From contig CAZYAN010000025.1 in NCBI GenBank assembly GCA_964645585.1, positions 1-60,893 of the forward strand: a DNA stretch of 60,893 nucleotides, given 5' to 3'. Source of the stretch: DATGSL01 sp964645585. Its GTDB lineage: Bacteria > Verrucomicrobiota > Verrucomicrobiia > Opitutales > T3Sed10-336. This document shows, piece after piece, positions 1 to 9,443 of the stretch. The notes below the pieces were generated by a model. It ran no database searches and had not been told where the DNA came from. It was given only the letters and a program-made list of their open reading frames with translations. Position 1 is the stretch's first letter. The number at the start of each line of letters is the position of its first letter. The position numbers and the translations under genes are program-made.

Positions 1-43
1 ATGTCCTGAACCTTTTTTGTTACCTATGTCCTGAACCTGTACC
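1..43. repeat. Paired 12-bp direct repeat, possible IS terminus
   Basis: The 12-mer ATGTCCTGAACC occurs at 1-12 and again at 26-37, and each copy is followed closely by a TACC-containing segment (21-24 and 40-43). Short repeated motifs of this kind are typical of transposase-binding sites at insertion-sequence ends (IS481-like ends come to mind). No transposase is visible because the window starts here. That a contig edge coincides with a mobile-element end is inference. Confidence 0.35.
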
Positions 44-187
44 TTTTCGATCGGTAAGAGAACCGTCGGCGCCCGCACGGCGCGCTTGGGATTTCCCGCG
101 TCCGCCCCCGCCGGTTTTCCCTGATTCCACAAGCAACCCCGCCGAACGGAAAGCATTCGCCGCGATCCCGTGTAAGCTGTTTCCATT

Positions 188-2074
188 ATGGAAGCGTCGG
201 AAAACAGACTTCGTTCCCTCGAACGCATGGCGGACCGCTTGCGCCGCCATTCCATCGTCGCGACCGCGGCTGCCAAATCAGGCCACCCGACCTCCTGCAT
301 GTCTTGCGCGGAACTCGTCTCCGTTCTCTTTTTCCAGTTCCTCCGCTTCGATATCGAACATCCGAAAAGCCTGGCCAATGACCGGTTCATTCTTTCCAAA
401 GGCCACGCGGCGCCGATTCTTTGGGCCGCTCTTGCCGAAGCCGGCGCTTTCCCGATCGAAAAACTCGAGACATTGCGCCAATTCGACAGTGAACTGGAGG
501 GGCACCCGACCCCCCGCGCGCCATGGGTCGATGTCGCCACCGGTTCGCTCGGACAAGGCCTTTCCGCCGGGCTCGGAATGGCGCTCGCCTCGCCCCTGAA
601 CAACGTCGACAACCGCGTCTATGTGCTTCTCGGCGACGGCGAGACCGCCGAGGGCGCCGTCTGGGAGGCTGCCGCACTGGCCGGACATTATCGCATTGCG
701 AACCTGACGGCGATTGTCGACATCAACGGGCTCGGCCAAAGCCAGGCCACGATGGCGGGAAAGGACGTCCAAAACTATGTCAGCCGCTTCAGCGCGTTCG
801 GTTGGAAAACGATTGCGATCGACGGCCACGATGTCCGCCAAGTCATCGGCGCGTACCAAGAAGCGATCGCTTGGAAAGAGGGTCCGACAGTTATCCTCGC
901 CCAAACCGTAAAAGGGAAAGGCGTTCGCGCACTTGAGGACGCCGAGAACCACCACGGCAAGCCGGTCGCTCCCGACCTGCTGGAAGAGGCGCTACGCGAA
1001 ATCGGCACTCCCGAACTGGACGAACCCTTGCGCCTCGCAACCCCCAGCGCCCCGGCGCGGGAGCCGATGCCCGCCGACCGGGAACCCGGCAGCCTCGCCC
1101 TGCCCCCGCCGGAGTATAAAGTTGGCGACGAGATTGCGACGCGCAAAGCCTGCGGACAGGCTCTCGCGCGGCTCGGCGAACATCTTGCGGGCGCCGTCGC
1201 GCTGGATGGCGACGTCAAGAATTCCACTTATTCGGAAACATTCGCGGAGGCCTTTCCCAATCGGTTTTTTGAGTGCTACATCGCCGAACAGAATATGGTT
1301 GGCATGGCCAGCGGCTTCAGCGCGGTCGGAAAAGTTCCTTTTGTTTCGACGTTCGCCTGCTTCCTGACGCGCGCTTTCGATCAAATCCGCATGGCCGCGA
1401 TTTCGCGCGCCAATATCAAGTTCTGCGGATCCCATGCCGGTGTCTCCATCGGCGAAGACGGACCGTCGCAAATGGGCTTGGAGGACATCGCGATGTTCCG
1501 GACGATTCCCGATGCGGCCGTTCTCGTTCCCGCCGACGCCGTCGCCGCGGAACGCTGCGTCGTGCTCGCGGCCGCCCGGCCCGGCATCGTTTATCTTCGA
1601 ACCGCCCGGCCCGCGACCCCGGTTATCTACGAGCGCGACCAAACCTTTCGGATCGGCGGCAGTCAGATCCTGAAGGAGTCCACGGACGACCGCGCCACAA
1701 TCGTCGCCGCCGGCATCACCGTGCATGAGGCACTGCGGGCAGCGGAGCGGCTCGCGCGGGACGGCATCCCTGTCCGGGTCCTCGACTGTTATTCCATTAA
1801 GCCGATCGACAAAAGCGTGCTGATTCGCGCGGCCGAAGAAACCGGAATTATCATCACGGTCGAAGATCATTATCCTGAAGGCGGCCTCGGCGAAGCGGTG
1901 CTGGCCGCGATTGCCAATTATCCGGTCCGCGCGTTCACGAGACTTGCGGTAACCGGTCTTCCTCGATCCGGCTCGTCGGCGGAGCTGCTTGACCACTTCG
2001 GGATCAGCGCGAACCGGATCGTCGAAGCGGTCCGCGAAGCGATCGGCAGCCGCGACCAGCGCAAATCCGCCTGA
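188..2074 (+). CDS. tkt: Transketolase (thiamine diphosphate dependent)
   Basis: This cytosolic enzyme transfers two-carbon ketol units in the pentose phosphate pathway. The 628 residues contain all three transketolase regions. The N-terminal KSGHPTS element carries His33. The ThDP/Mg site runs from GDGE (149-152) to Asn180. The pyrimidine domain contains AEQN with the catalytic Glu367, and a C-terminal transketolase domain follows from about residue 490. The length (about 620-630) is that of the single-chain, eukaryote-like type rather than the 660-residue E. coli type. The ATG at 188 is chosen because family homology begins within the first 15 residues; no clear Shine-Dalgarno precedes it. 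It may also feed the nearby sugar-nucleotide module, but nothing in the sequence shows this. Confidence 0.95.
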   Translation: MEASENRLRSLERMADRLRRHSIVATAAAKSGHPTSCMSCAELVSVLFFQFLRFDIEHPKSLANDRFILSKGHAAPILWAALAEAGAFPIEKLETLRQFDSELEGHPTPRAPWVDVATGSLGQGLSAGLGMALASPLNNVDNRVYVLLGDGETAEGAVWEAAALAGHYRIANLTAIVDINGLGQSQATMAGKDVQNYVSRFSAFGWKTIAIDGHDVRQVIGAYQEAIAWKEGPTVILAQTVKGKGVRALEDAENHHGKPVAPDLLEEALREIGTPELDEPLRLATPSAPAREPMPADREPGSLALPPPEYKVGDEIATRKACGQALARLGEHLAGAVALDGDVKNSTYSETFAEAFPNRFFECYIAEQNMVGMASGFSAVGKVPFVSTFACFLTRAFDQIRMAAISRANIKFCGSHAGVSIGEDGPSQMGLEDIAMFRTIPDAAVLVPADAVAAERCVVLAAARPGIVYLRTARPATPVIYERDQTFRIGGSQILKESTDDRATIVAAGITVHEALRAAERLARDGIPVRVLDCYSIKPIDKSVLIRAAEETGIIITVEDHYPEGGLGEAVLAAIANYPVRAFTRLAVTGLPRSGSSAELLDHFGISANRIVEAVREAIGSRDQRKSA

Positions 2075-2293
2075 ACAGCTTCACCGCTGCCGGCGTGAGC
2101 CGTGGAGGGACTCCGGAAGTGTAAAAGCAAAGGTGTCTCGCCGCCGAATAAGAATAACTGATAACCAATAACCGACAACCGGCGCTCCCGCGCAACCGGT
2201 CTTGCTTGCCAGCCGCTTTTTCGGTTCGTAACCTGATTCCGTTTTCCTCGTACATCCAGCACAATCATCCTGCCTCCGAACGCAATCCGCCGC

Positions 2294-2761
2294 ATGAAGA
2301 AGATCCTAGTTCCGCTCGATTTTTCCGACGTCACAGAACGCGTCCTCGAGACGACCGCCGATCTCGCCCGCGATTTGGGCGCGAAGGTGCTTCTCGTTCA
2401 TGTCATCACGCCATCCATCGTCATGACCGCGTACGGGATCACGGAAGACCAGGCACCCGAAGCCCTGCAAAAGGAGCGGGAACGAGCGGAAGATGAAATC
2501 GAACGATGCCGCGACAAGCTCGCCTCATCCGACCTCGACGCGGAGACGGTCATCGTGCAGGGGTCTCCCGCGGAATCGATTATTGATGTCGCCCATCAAC
2601 ACAACATTGACCTCGTCGTCATGGGATCCCATGGCCACGGCGCCCTGTACGAGTTCATCGTCGGCAGCACCACCCGAGGCGTTCTGAAACGATTCGCGGG
2701 CCCGGTCATGCTGGTCCCATCCCGCCTCCCGCCGCGCGAGCGGGAACGCGAGCGGAAGTGA
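2294..2761 (+). CDS. Universal stress protein, UspA family
   Basis: This is a single-domain USP of 155 residues, a cytosolic nucleotide-binding stress protein. It starts with the typical MKKILVPLDFSD strand and has an ASP/AESI helix region. The ATP-binding signature G-x2-G-x9-G-S is complete at residues 111-125 (G111, G114, G124, S125), so this is the ATP-binding subclass. The C-terminus is charged (RERERERK). It lies 220 bp after transketolase and 16 bp before the DUF721 gene, so it is probably co-transcribed with the latter. The specific stress it answers to cannot be told from sequence. Confidence 0.92.
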   Translation: MKKILVPLDFSDVTERVLETTADLARDLGAKVLLVHVITPSIVMTAYGITEDQAPEALQKERERAEDEIERCRDKLASSDLDAETVIVQGSPAESIIDVAHQHNIDLVVMGSHGHGALYEFIVGSTTRGVLKRFAGPVMLVPSRLPPRERERERK

Positions 2762-2777
2762 CCGGTTCGGAAAACGA

Positions 2778-3146
2778 ATGTCGTTTCCGCGCCACATCGA
2801 AAACCTGATCGCCTCTTTCCGGGGGCTGCCGCCCGACCGCAGCCGGTCGAAACTGCGCGAAACGCGGCCGGTCGGAGACGCGATCGCCGAGATTGTCGAC
2901 CAATTCCGGATCGGCCTGCCGTCTCTGGAAACGGCGATCATGGAGAACTGGGACAAAATCGTCGGCCCCGCAAACGCGGGCTTTGTCCATCTCCTCAAGA
3001 TCGAGAACGAGCGCCGCGCGCTGATCGCGGTGACCAACCCGGTTGTCCGGCAGGAGCTCTTTTTTCACCGGAAACTTCTCCTCCAGCGAATCCAGGCTCT
3101 CCCAGGCTGCAGCGGCATCCGCGAAATCGTTCTCCGCGCCGGATGA
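2778..3146 (+). CDS. DUF721 / DciA-like protein
   Basis: This small protein of 122 residues matches the DUF721 fold. A helix with the pattern E-x-W-x-x-I-V-G lies at about residues 54-62, followed by a beta segment with V-x-N-P-V-V-R-Q-E-L and a final helix ending in an I-R-E-I motif. The family includes DciA, the ancestral loader or operator of the replicative helicase DnaB in bacteria lacking DnaC. Proteins of this length are common in PVC bacteria. The start at 2778 lies 16 bp after the USP stop. A role in replication is inferred from the family only. Confidence 0.8.
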   Translation: MSFPRHIENLIASFRGLPPDRSRSKLRETRPVGDAIAEIVDQFRIGLPSLETAIMENWDKIVGPANAGFVHLLKIENERRALIAVTNPVVRQELFFHRKLLLQRIQALPGCSGIREIVLRAG

Positions 3147-3403
3147 GGGGAAGTGCGAAATTCGAAAACGTCACTCGAACTCGCCATTCCCGCTTGAACG
3201 CGCCAGCTGGATTCTTACTCGCCTGACAGGCGCCTTCAGCAGGCTTTTCCCTTCAACCCGCTTTCCCTCGACCTCCGCAGCGGACAAAGGGCAATCCAAG
3301 AAACCGACGGCGATCTTCTCAGTCAGGCAGAATGGAAGGACGTCCCCTCGAAACGGCGCTTTCACTTGGCGAGGCAGCGGAGGGCGGTGTAGTCTTCGCG
3401 ACA

Positions 3404-5416
3404 ATGCTTCCGAATCTGTCCGCCAGCCTTCGCTCCCTTCCCTCGTCTTGTCTGACGCTGGTTTTGTCCGTTGTTACGTGGACCTCGGCCGCACTCGCCT
3501 CCTGCGAAGAGGCACTGATTGATCTGGGCACGCCGATCTCGGCGGTCGTTATCGCCGACGCCGCTTATGGCCTTGGGCCAGAGGGCGAGCCGTATCTCTA
3601 TGTCTTGGTCAAAGGCCCGCCGGCACTCTTTAATGTTATCGACGTGCGCACCAGCAAACGGGTCTTCGCCCAGCCTCTCCCCAACACGAAGATGTCGTGG
3701 GGCATGGCCGTCGGACCGGACGATGCCGTTTATATAGCCACCAGCATGCAGGGGAAGATGTACCGGTGGAAACCCGGTGCCGCGGCGGTCGAAGATCTCG
3801 GTGTCATGATTTCCGGCGAGACGCATCTTTGGACCATTGCCATCGCCCGCGACGGAACCGTTTACAGCGGCACCTACCCCGGCGGGCGGGCGTTCGCGTA
3901 CGATCCAGCAACGGGAGTCGTTCGCGATTTTGGACAAATAGCCGAGGGAGCAGCCTACGCGCGCGCGATCGCCGTCAGCGAACAGCATCTTTTTGTCGGA
4001 ACAGGTGCCCGAACAGGCCGGATTTTTCAAATCGATCGAAAGACCGGCGACAAGACGGAGATCCCGCTGCCACCGGACGTTCACCCGACCCTGATCATGA
4101 ACCTCGCCTTTCGGGAAGGCCTGCTCTTCACCTCGGTGAAAACACAGGACGGCTACCTTGTTTATGATACCGAGGCGAAAAACTGGAGTCACCACCGCCT
4201 GACGCTGCCATCCCCAGCCGGACCCGATGGTAAACTCTATTCGCTCAGCGGAAGCCTGTATGTCTTCGATCCAGAAACCGGTGACTGGACGTCCACCGGA
4301 TTTCGCCCCCGCGGCGGCGGCGCTCGCAGCTACGGATGGCTCGCCCTGGGCGATTCCGACTTTCCCGGGCAGAGCCTCATCAGCACCGATATGCGCGGCG
4401 GTTACTGGATGTATAATCCTCAGACAGGAAAAGGGAAAAGTCTGACTGCTGACGTCCAGGCCTCGCCTGTACCGATCCGCTCGATCGAGGCCGGTCCCGA
4501 CGGACGCGTTTATATTGGCGGTTATCTGAGTCCTGGCGCCGCCGCGGCGTACGATCCGGCCAGCGGAACGCTCGTCCGCCTTCCGGGAATGGGCCAAATC
4601 GAGGGATGGGGCGCGCACGGCGAAGAATTATTGATCGGTGTCTATCCCCGCGCCGAGATTTTTCGCTGCGATCCGCGCGAGCCGTGGAACTACGGCAAGA
4701 ACCCCCGCAAGCTCTTCGAAATCGGACAGCAGCAGGATCGCCCATTCGCCTTTGCGTCGAACGGCCGCCAGGTCGCCATCGGCACGGTGCCGGAGGCGGG
4801 TCAGCTCGGCGGCGCCCTCACGGTCGCCGACCTCGAAAGCGGCGATCGCCAAACGTTCAGAAATGTGGTGCAAGATCAAAGCATTATCTCCTTGGTCTTT
4901 CACGAACAGAGCGGACTCCTCGCGGGCGGATCCAGCATCTCGTGCGGACTGGGGATCGAGCCGGCGGCGAAGGAGGGAACCTTGTTTCTTTGGGATATTG
5001 AAGCCGGCGAAAAAATCTGGTCCGGCACTCCTGTTCCCGGCCAGATGGGGGTTACCGGGCTCACGGCGGGTCCGTCCGGGATCCTCTGGGGCATTACGGG
5101 ACAATTCCTTTTTCGCTTTGATCCGGAGCAACTGCGAGTGATCGACGTCATCAATCTTTTTCCTGACGAGACCCTTTCGGATCCAGCCACCGAGTGGGTG
5201 AACGGCTATCTCAATTTGCACTCCGACGGATATTGGTACGGATTAGCGCGCAGCCGCGTCTTTCGCCTCGATCCGAGGTCCATGAAGAGCGAGGAGCTGA
5301 TTCGCCATGCCGCCTATTTTGCGCAGGACGAGAACGGCGACATTCTTTTCGCCCGCAACCAGCGCCTCCTCCGCCTGCCGTACGCTGTATTGAGCGCATC
5401 CCGTAAAAGGAAATAA
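3404..5416 (+). CDS. Secreted beta-propeller-like protein
   Basis: The protein has about 670 residues and an N-terminal signal peptide: basic and Ser-rich, then a hydrophobic stretch, then cleavage near S-A-A-L-A. The ATG at 3404 is preferred over an in-frame start at 3332 because it places the signal sequence at the terminus. The rest consists of recurring blades of the form D-G-x-V-Y-x-G-x-Y... A-Y-D-P-x-x-G (e.g. around residues 140, 165 and 385), as in SMP-30/quinoprotein-type propellers. No catalytic motif was recognised. It precedes the polysaccharide locus on the same strand and may act outside the cytoplasmic membrane. Function is unknown. Confidence 0.75.
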   Translation: MLPNLSASLRSLPSSCLTLVLSVVTWTSAALASCEEALIDLGTPISAVVIADAAYGLGPEGEPYLYVLVKGPPALFNVIDVRTSKRVFAQPLPNTKMSWGMAVGPDDAVYIATSMQGKMYRWKPGAAAVEDLGVMISGETHLWTIAIARDGTVYSGTYPGGRAFAYDPATGVVRDFGQIAEGAAYARAIAVSEQHLFVGTGARTGRIFQIDRKTGDKTEIPLPPDVHPTLIMNLAFREGLLFTSVKTQDGYLVYDTEAKNWSHHRLTLPSPAGPDGKLYSLSGSLYVFDPETGDWTSTGFRPRGGGARSYGWLALGDSDFPGQSLISTDMRGGYWMYNPQTGKGKSLTADVQASPVPIRSIEAGPDGRVYIGGYLSPGAAAAYDPASGTLVRLPGMGQIEGWGAHGEELLIGVYPRAEIFRCDPREPWNYGKNPRKLFEIGQQQDRPFAFASNGRQVAIGTVPEAGQLGGALTVADLESGDRQTFRNVVQDQSIISLVFHEQSGLLAGGSSISCGLGIEPAAKEGTLFLWDIEAGEKIWSGTPVPGQMGVTGLTAGPSGILWGITGQFLFRFDPEQLRVIDVINLFPDETLSDPATEWVNGYLNLHSDGYWYGLARSRVFRLDPRSMKSEELIRHAAYFAQDENGDILFARNQRLLRLPYAVLSASRKRK

Positions 5417-5418
5417 CC

Positions 5419-5583
5419 GTGGCCACTCCCGCCGCTGTCATCCGGGCGATCCTCATCAGCGTCTTTTGCCTGCTCACAAGCTGCGCGGACCGCACCGATT
5501 CGGATCCGAAGGAGGCGCTGGCCGCGGAGCTTGCCCGACTCGAAAGCTGTACCGCCAGCGAACAAGGCAACCTCCCGGGTTGA
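5419..5583 (+). CDS. Small lipoprotein, 54 residues
   Basis: This short ORF starts with GTG at 5419, two bases after the previous stop. AAAGGA at 5406-5411 gives good ribosome-binding spacing. The translation has an N-terminal hydrophobic segment ending in a lipobox, L-L-T-S-C, with Cys at about residue 22. An acidic, helical tail follows (D-P-K-E-A-L-A-A-E-L-A-R-L-E). It ends at TGA 5581. It may be a free entericidin-like small lipoprotein, or the start of a longer gene later broken by the following frame. Position next to a polysaccharide locus is suggestive but not proof of a role. Confidence 0.55.
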   Translation: MATPAAVIRAILISVFCLLTSCADRTDSDPKEALAAELARLESCTASEQGNLPG

Positions 5584-5641
5584 GGGAATTGACCTCGGTC
5601 TTTTCCTGAACGGGTCGCTGTTTTGCGCCGAGCCACTCCTA

Positions 5642-6787
5642 ATGTCGCTCCCGATGGCAGGAGGCCCCGAGTTCCGGTACCTTGGCGGTGTGCGACAACC
5701 TGCGCTCGCAGCTAGCGAGAAAAACTCGACGATCCAACAACCCGCCGCTTCCGCGAGCAGCGGGGCGGATCCATCGTCAGCCCGCCCGCGGGTGACCTTG
5801 GCGGTTCCGACACGCAACCGCGCCCATTTCTTGCGCCACATCGTTCAGGACATCCTCGATCAGGATTACGAGAATCTGGAAATTCTCATCTCGGACAATG
5901 CTTCGTCCGACGGAACCCGCGAGCTCGTCGAGACCATGGCAAATGTCAACCCGCGCATACGCTACCGGAGAAACATCGCCGCGGTTCCGATCATTACCCA
6001 TTTCAACCAATGCCTCGACGCCGCGCGAGGTGAGTTCTTTGCCATGGTCTGCGATGACGATCGCATCAACCGGTCGTTCGTCCGCGGTCTCGCAAACGCA
6101 CTTGCGGAATCTCCGCGGGCCACGGTCGCCGTCCCGGTGAACGCGATCATCAACGACGCGGGAGACCTCGTCCGCACCCTTCCCCTCCCCGACAAGCTGC
6201 ATTTCGACGGCTTCGAATTCGTCACCCGATGGCTTTGGAAAATCGAAGAACTCCCGGTTGCCAATCTCCTGACCATTATGGCCCGAACAGCCACGATGCG
6301 AAAACTGCGCTACCAGCCTTTTGAAAAAGGCCTGAACTCGGACAATCTGCTCTTTCTCCGTCTGGCGCTTTCCGGTGAAGTCCGGTTCTGCCAAGAAGCG
6401 GTTTTCTACTGGCGCGACCATGCGTCGCAGCAGGGACGCAGCGCTTCCGCGCGCGCGATTGCCCGGTCCGGACACCAGTTTCTGCGTTTCGTCCGTGAGT
6501 CGCCGGCCCGCGAGTTTATTCGGCAGTCGCCGAACCAGCGCAAACTGATTGAAAACGGCGTCAGGCGGATGAACGCCGAGGCCTTGCTCCATGGCACCGG
6601 TTTCTTTGAACACCCCCTCCGTCCGGCGGCGATCGCCGGGATTTTGGCGGCAATGCCCGACGCCGCTTTGGCGCGTCTGGTCCTTCGTCACTGCTATCAG
6701 CAACTCCGTCGAAGAACTTTCTTCCACCGCCGCGACATGACCGCCCCAGCCAAACTTTCGCGTCCCGACCGAATTCGCTCGAAATGA
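5642..6787 (+). CDS. Glycosyltransferase family 2
   Basis: This is a GT-A fold sugar transferase. After a low-complexity N-terminal extension, the GT2 domain begins with V-T-L-A-V-P-T-R-N-R, followed by I-L-I-S-D-N-A-S-S-D-G-T and a DDD-type metal motif in M-V-C-D-D-D-R. The open frame extends back to a TTG at 5531, overlapping the small lipoprotein. The ATG at 5642 is chosen as the first ATG, though no good ribosome-binding site supports it. It overlaps the next gene by 4 bp (ATGA), which indicates translational coupling. It is the first transferase of the 5.6-24.1 kb polysaccharide locus. Donor and acceptor are unknown. Confidence 0.85.
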   Translation: MSLPMAGGPEFRYLGGVRQPALAASEKNSTIQQPAASASSGADPSSARPRVTLAVPTRNRAHFLRHIVQDILDQDYENLEILISDNASSDGTRELVETMANVNPRIRYRRNIAAVPIITHFNQCLDAARGEFFAMVCDDDRINRSFVRGLANALAESPRATVAVPVNAIINDAGDLVRTLPLPDKLHFDGFEFVTRWLWKIEELPVANLLTIMARTATMRKLRYQPFEKGLNSDNLLFLRLALSGEVRFCQEAVFYWRDHASQQGRSASARAIARSGHQFLRFVRESPAREFIRQSPNQRKLIENGVRRMNAEALLHGTGFFEHPLRPAAIAGILAAMPDAALARLVLRHCYQQLRRRTFFHRRDMTAPAKLSRPDRIRSK

Positions 6788-8121
6788 AGATCGTTCACAT
6801 CAGCGCGTCAGACAGCCGTGGAGGCGCCGCCCGCGCTGCCTATGGACTCCACCGCGCGCTGCGCGGCCGCGGGGCCGATTCGATCTTTATCACCGAAGCG
6901 AAAGGAACTCGCGATCCATCGGTCGTTCCCTTTTTTCCCGACCCGGCCCCGTGGCGGCGTGTCGGACGCGCCTGGCGCAGAGAAACAATACGGATCGCCA
7001 TGAAACGTTATGCCGACACGCGCCCGTCTGGGTTCGAGGCGTTTCACGGAGACCGCAGCCAATTTGGCCCTGAACTTCGCAACCGTCTCCCGTTCTGTGA
7101 CATTCTCCATCTGCACTGGGTCGCGGAATTCCTCGACTGGAAAAATTTCTTTCGCTCGGATCCCCCGGAAGTTCCCGTCATCTGGACGCTCCACGACATG
7201 AACGCCTTCTCGGGCGGCTGTCATTTCGACGCCGGATGCGGGCGCCACACGGACTCGTGCGGCCTGTGCCCGCAGCTCGGTTCGTCGCGCTTGAACGACC
7301 TTTCGCGGGAAGTATGGAAACGCAAAAAGCGCGCTCTCGGAATGATGCTTTCAGACCGGCTGTTCTTCGTGGCGCCGAGTGACTGGCTTGCCCGGCAAGC
7401 CCGCCTCAGCAGTCTTCTCAAAGATTATTCCACAACCGTCATTCCTTATGGAATCGACACGGAAATCTTTCGTCCGATTCTCGACGCTCGTTTCGCGCGG
7501 CGAGGATTTGGCATCCCGGACTCGGCGCCGGTCCTGCTTTTTGTCGCGGATTACGCGGATAACCAGCGAAAAGGATTCTATTGGCTGACCCGAGCACTGG
7601 GCCAACTCCGGTGCCGGGAACGGCCGTTTCTGCTTTCGCTCGGAAACGGACGGATGGAAACCTCGGTTGACCTGCCGCACCTTCACCTGGGACCCGTCGC
7701 GAACGACCGCCTGCTCTCAGTCATCTACAACCTCGCCGACATCTTTGTCGTTCCCTCACTTCAGGACAATTTTCCCAACACCGTCCTTGAAGCGATGGCG
7801 TGCGGCCTGCCCGTCGCCGGATTTGCCGCCGGCGGAATACCGGAAATGGTGGCTCATGGAAAATCCGGATTGATCGTTCCCGTGCGCGATGCCGCGGGCC
7901 TGGCGGCGGCCCTCGATGAACTGGTCGATTCTCCAAAAACTCGGGAGAGTTTCGGCAGCGAAGGCCGACGGATCGCGGTCGAACGTTTTCCGCTGCACCT
8001 GCAGGCAACCCGGTATGGGCAACTCTACCGAGCCCTCGCGGACCTTCCGGCCTCTCAAGCGCGTCACGCCGCCTCGAACTGGATGAAGGCCGGTTCCTCG
8101 GCTTCAGTTCCCTTCCAGTGA
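6784..8121 (+). CDS. Glycosyltransferase, GT4 family
   Basis: This is a GT-B fold transferase of 445 residues. The N-terminal domain begins M-K-I-V-H-I-S with a S-R-G-G-A-A-R-A glycine loop. It contains a Cys-rich insert (C-x5-C...C-G-L-C) near residues 140-160, seen in some WcaC/AmsK-like enzymes. The C-terminal donor domain has the V-P-S-L-Q-D-N-F-P-N and E-A-M-A-C-G-L-P-V patterns typical of GT4. It overlaps the upstream GT2 gene by 4 bp. The linkage formed is not predictable. Confidence 0.9.
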   Translation: MKIVHISASDSRGGAARAAYGLHRALRGRGADSIFITEAKGTRDPSVVPFFPDPAPWRRVGRAWRRETIRIAMKRYADTRPSGFEAFHGDRSQFGPELRNRLPFCDILHLHWVAEFLDWKNFFRSDPPEVPVIWTLHDMNAFSGGCHFDAGCGRHTDSCGLCPQLGSSRLNDLSREVWKRKKRALGMMLSDRLFFVAPSDWLARQARLSSLLKDYSTTVIPYGIDTEIFRPILDARFARRGFGIPDSAPVLLFVADYADNQRKGFYWLTRALGQLRCRERPFLLSLGNGRMETSVDLPHLHLGPVANDRLLSVIYNLADIFVVPSLQDNFPNTVLEAMACGLPVAGFAAGGIPEMVAHGKSGLIVPVRDAAGLAAALDELVDSPKTRESFGSEGRRIAVERFPLHLQATRYGQLYRALADLPASQARHAASNWMKAGSSASVPFQ

Positions 8122-8451
8122 GGCGTCAACGGGTGCATCGTATTGCCGCAGTCAATACCGCTCATCGATTTGGAAAAATCAGTGAGCGTTTCCCCCATGG
8201 CCTCGCTTACCAACCGTCCGGTTTCACCCGACTGCTGTCGGTGTCTTTGCTCAAGAAGCGACGAGGACCAACCCCGATTGAAACGACTTCTTCGCTCCTG
8301 TATTCTCTTCGCGGATCGACTGGATAGCCGGTTCCAGAGGCGTTCCGGCCGTGACCTCAGCCCGAGCAACAGTCAATTGAGCACCGGCTAAAACGAACAT
8401 CCCGCGGGGAAGTTACGGGGCGAAGCCTGCTTGAAATTCTAATCGAAAAGC
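8122..8451. other. Non-coding interval within the polysaccharide locus
   Basis: This interval holds 330 bp between two co-directional glycosyltransferase genes. Short open frames exist in it but show no codon bias, start context or recognisable motif. I see no strong hairpin or promoter. Its length compared with the 4-bp overlaps elsewhere suggests a decayed gene or an internal promoter region. Confidence 0.4.
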
Positions 8452-9414
8452 ATGAAGGTCAGTGTCATCATTCCGTGCCGAAACTGCGCGGCAACCTTGC
8501 CTGCCCAGTTGGAATCTTTGCGCGGACAATCCTGGAGCGACGGCTGGGAAATCATTGTTGCCGACAACGATTCGAGTGACCGGACCTTCTCGGTTGCGCG
8601 CAAATTCAAGCGATCCATCGGCAACCTCCGCCTTCTCCGGGCGACCGCACGGCGCGGCTACGCTTATGCGCGCAATGCCGCCGCTGCAATCGCATCCGGC
8701 GACGTTCTCCTTTTCTGTGATGGCAACGATCTCGTTCCCGGAACCTGGCTGCAGGCGATGGGCAATGCGCTCCGCAGCGAGCCTTTTGTCGCGGGTCGCC
8801 TGATCGTGACTGAAATCAACCCGCCCTGGGCGATGCATGCGCGCGCCGACGCGTTCTTCTTTCACGAGGCCGCAGTCTCAACCGCGCTCGGCAATCTTCC
8901 GTGGGCGAGCGCATCGAATATGGGCATCCGCCGCGAAGTGCTTCTCGAAGTTGGCGGCTTCAATGAAAACCTCCGCGCGCTTGAAGATATCGAGCTTTGC
9001 TGGCGCTTCCAGCGACAGTTCGGCCTGGAACCAGCGCCAGTCCCTGAATCTTTCGTCCACTACAGGCTGCGAAAAACGCTGCCTGGCCTTTTTCACCAAG
9101 CTTTTCTCCAAGGCCAAAGCTTCCGGCGCCTTCGGCGCGACCTCCGGTCAGCGGGATTCGCGCCCGACACCCTCCCCGCCAGTGACCAGCTCCGTGAAGT
9201 CGTACTCCTCTCGCTGCGTCTGCTCCGGTTTCAGCGCAAAGACTTCGGCGCCTGGTTGTGGTGTCTCGGATGGCTCATCGGAAGCCGGCGCGGCCCGCTG
9301 ATACAGCACAACGCAGCCGATCCCGTTTTGCCGCCGGAAAGCGGATCCGCCCGGACAATACAACAAGCCCGCAAGCCGGTCATCGGCCGGGCGCTCCGCA
9401 ACCCTTCCCATTGA
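8452..9414 (+). CDS. Glycosyltransferase family 2
   Basis: This GT-A fold enzyme has 320 residues. It begins V-S-V-I-I-P-C-R-N-C-A, has V-A-D-N-D-S-S-D (DxD-like region 1), and L-L-F-C-D-G-N-D at about residue 90, where the metal motif normally sits. A later A-L-E-D-I-E-L-C-W-R motif provides the ED catalytic pair region of GT2 enzymes. A GAAAAG stretch precedes the ATG at 8452. It follows the 330-bp non-coding interval and lies 29 bp before rfbF. It is a likely chain- or branch-forming transferase of the locus. Confidence 0.88.
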   Translation: MKVSVIIPCRNCAATLPAQLESLRGQSWSDGWEIIVADNDSSDRTFSVARKFKRSIGNLRLLRATARRGYAYARNAAAAIASGDVLLFCDGNDLVPGTWLQAMGNALRSEPFVAGRLIVTEINPPWAMHARADAFFFHEAAVSTALGNLPWASASNMGIRREVLLEVGGFNENLRALEDIELCWRFQRQFGLEPAPVPESFVHYRLRKTLPGLFHQAFLQGQSFRRLRRDLRSAGFAPDTLPASDQLREVVLLSLRLLRFQRKDFGAWLWCLGWLIGSRRGPLIQHNAADPVLPPESGSARTIQQARKPVIGRALRNPSH

Positions 9415-9443
9415 TCTGAATACTCTTTGTTCCCGTCTCTCAT

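Noticed and set aside
992..1996. Long antisense open frame (334 residues) opposite transketolase
   Set aside because: It is a shadow of the tkt gene in GC-rich sequence, with no start context or recognisable motif.
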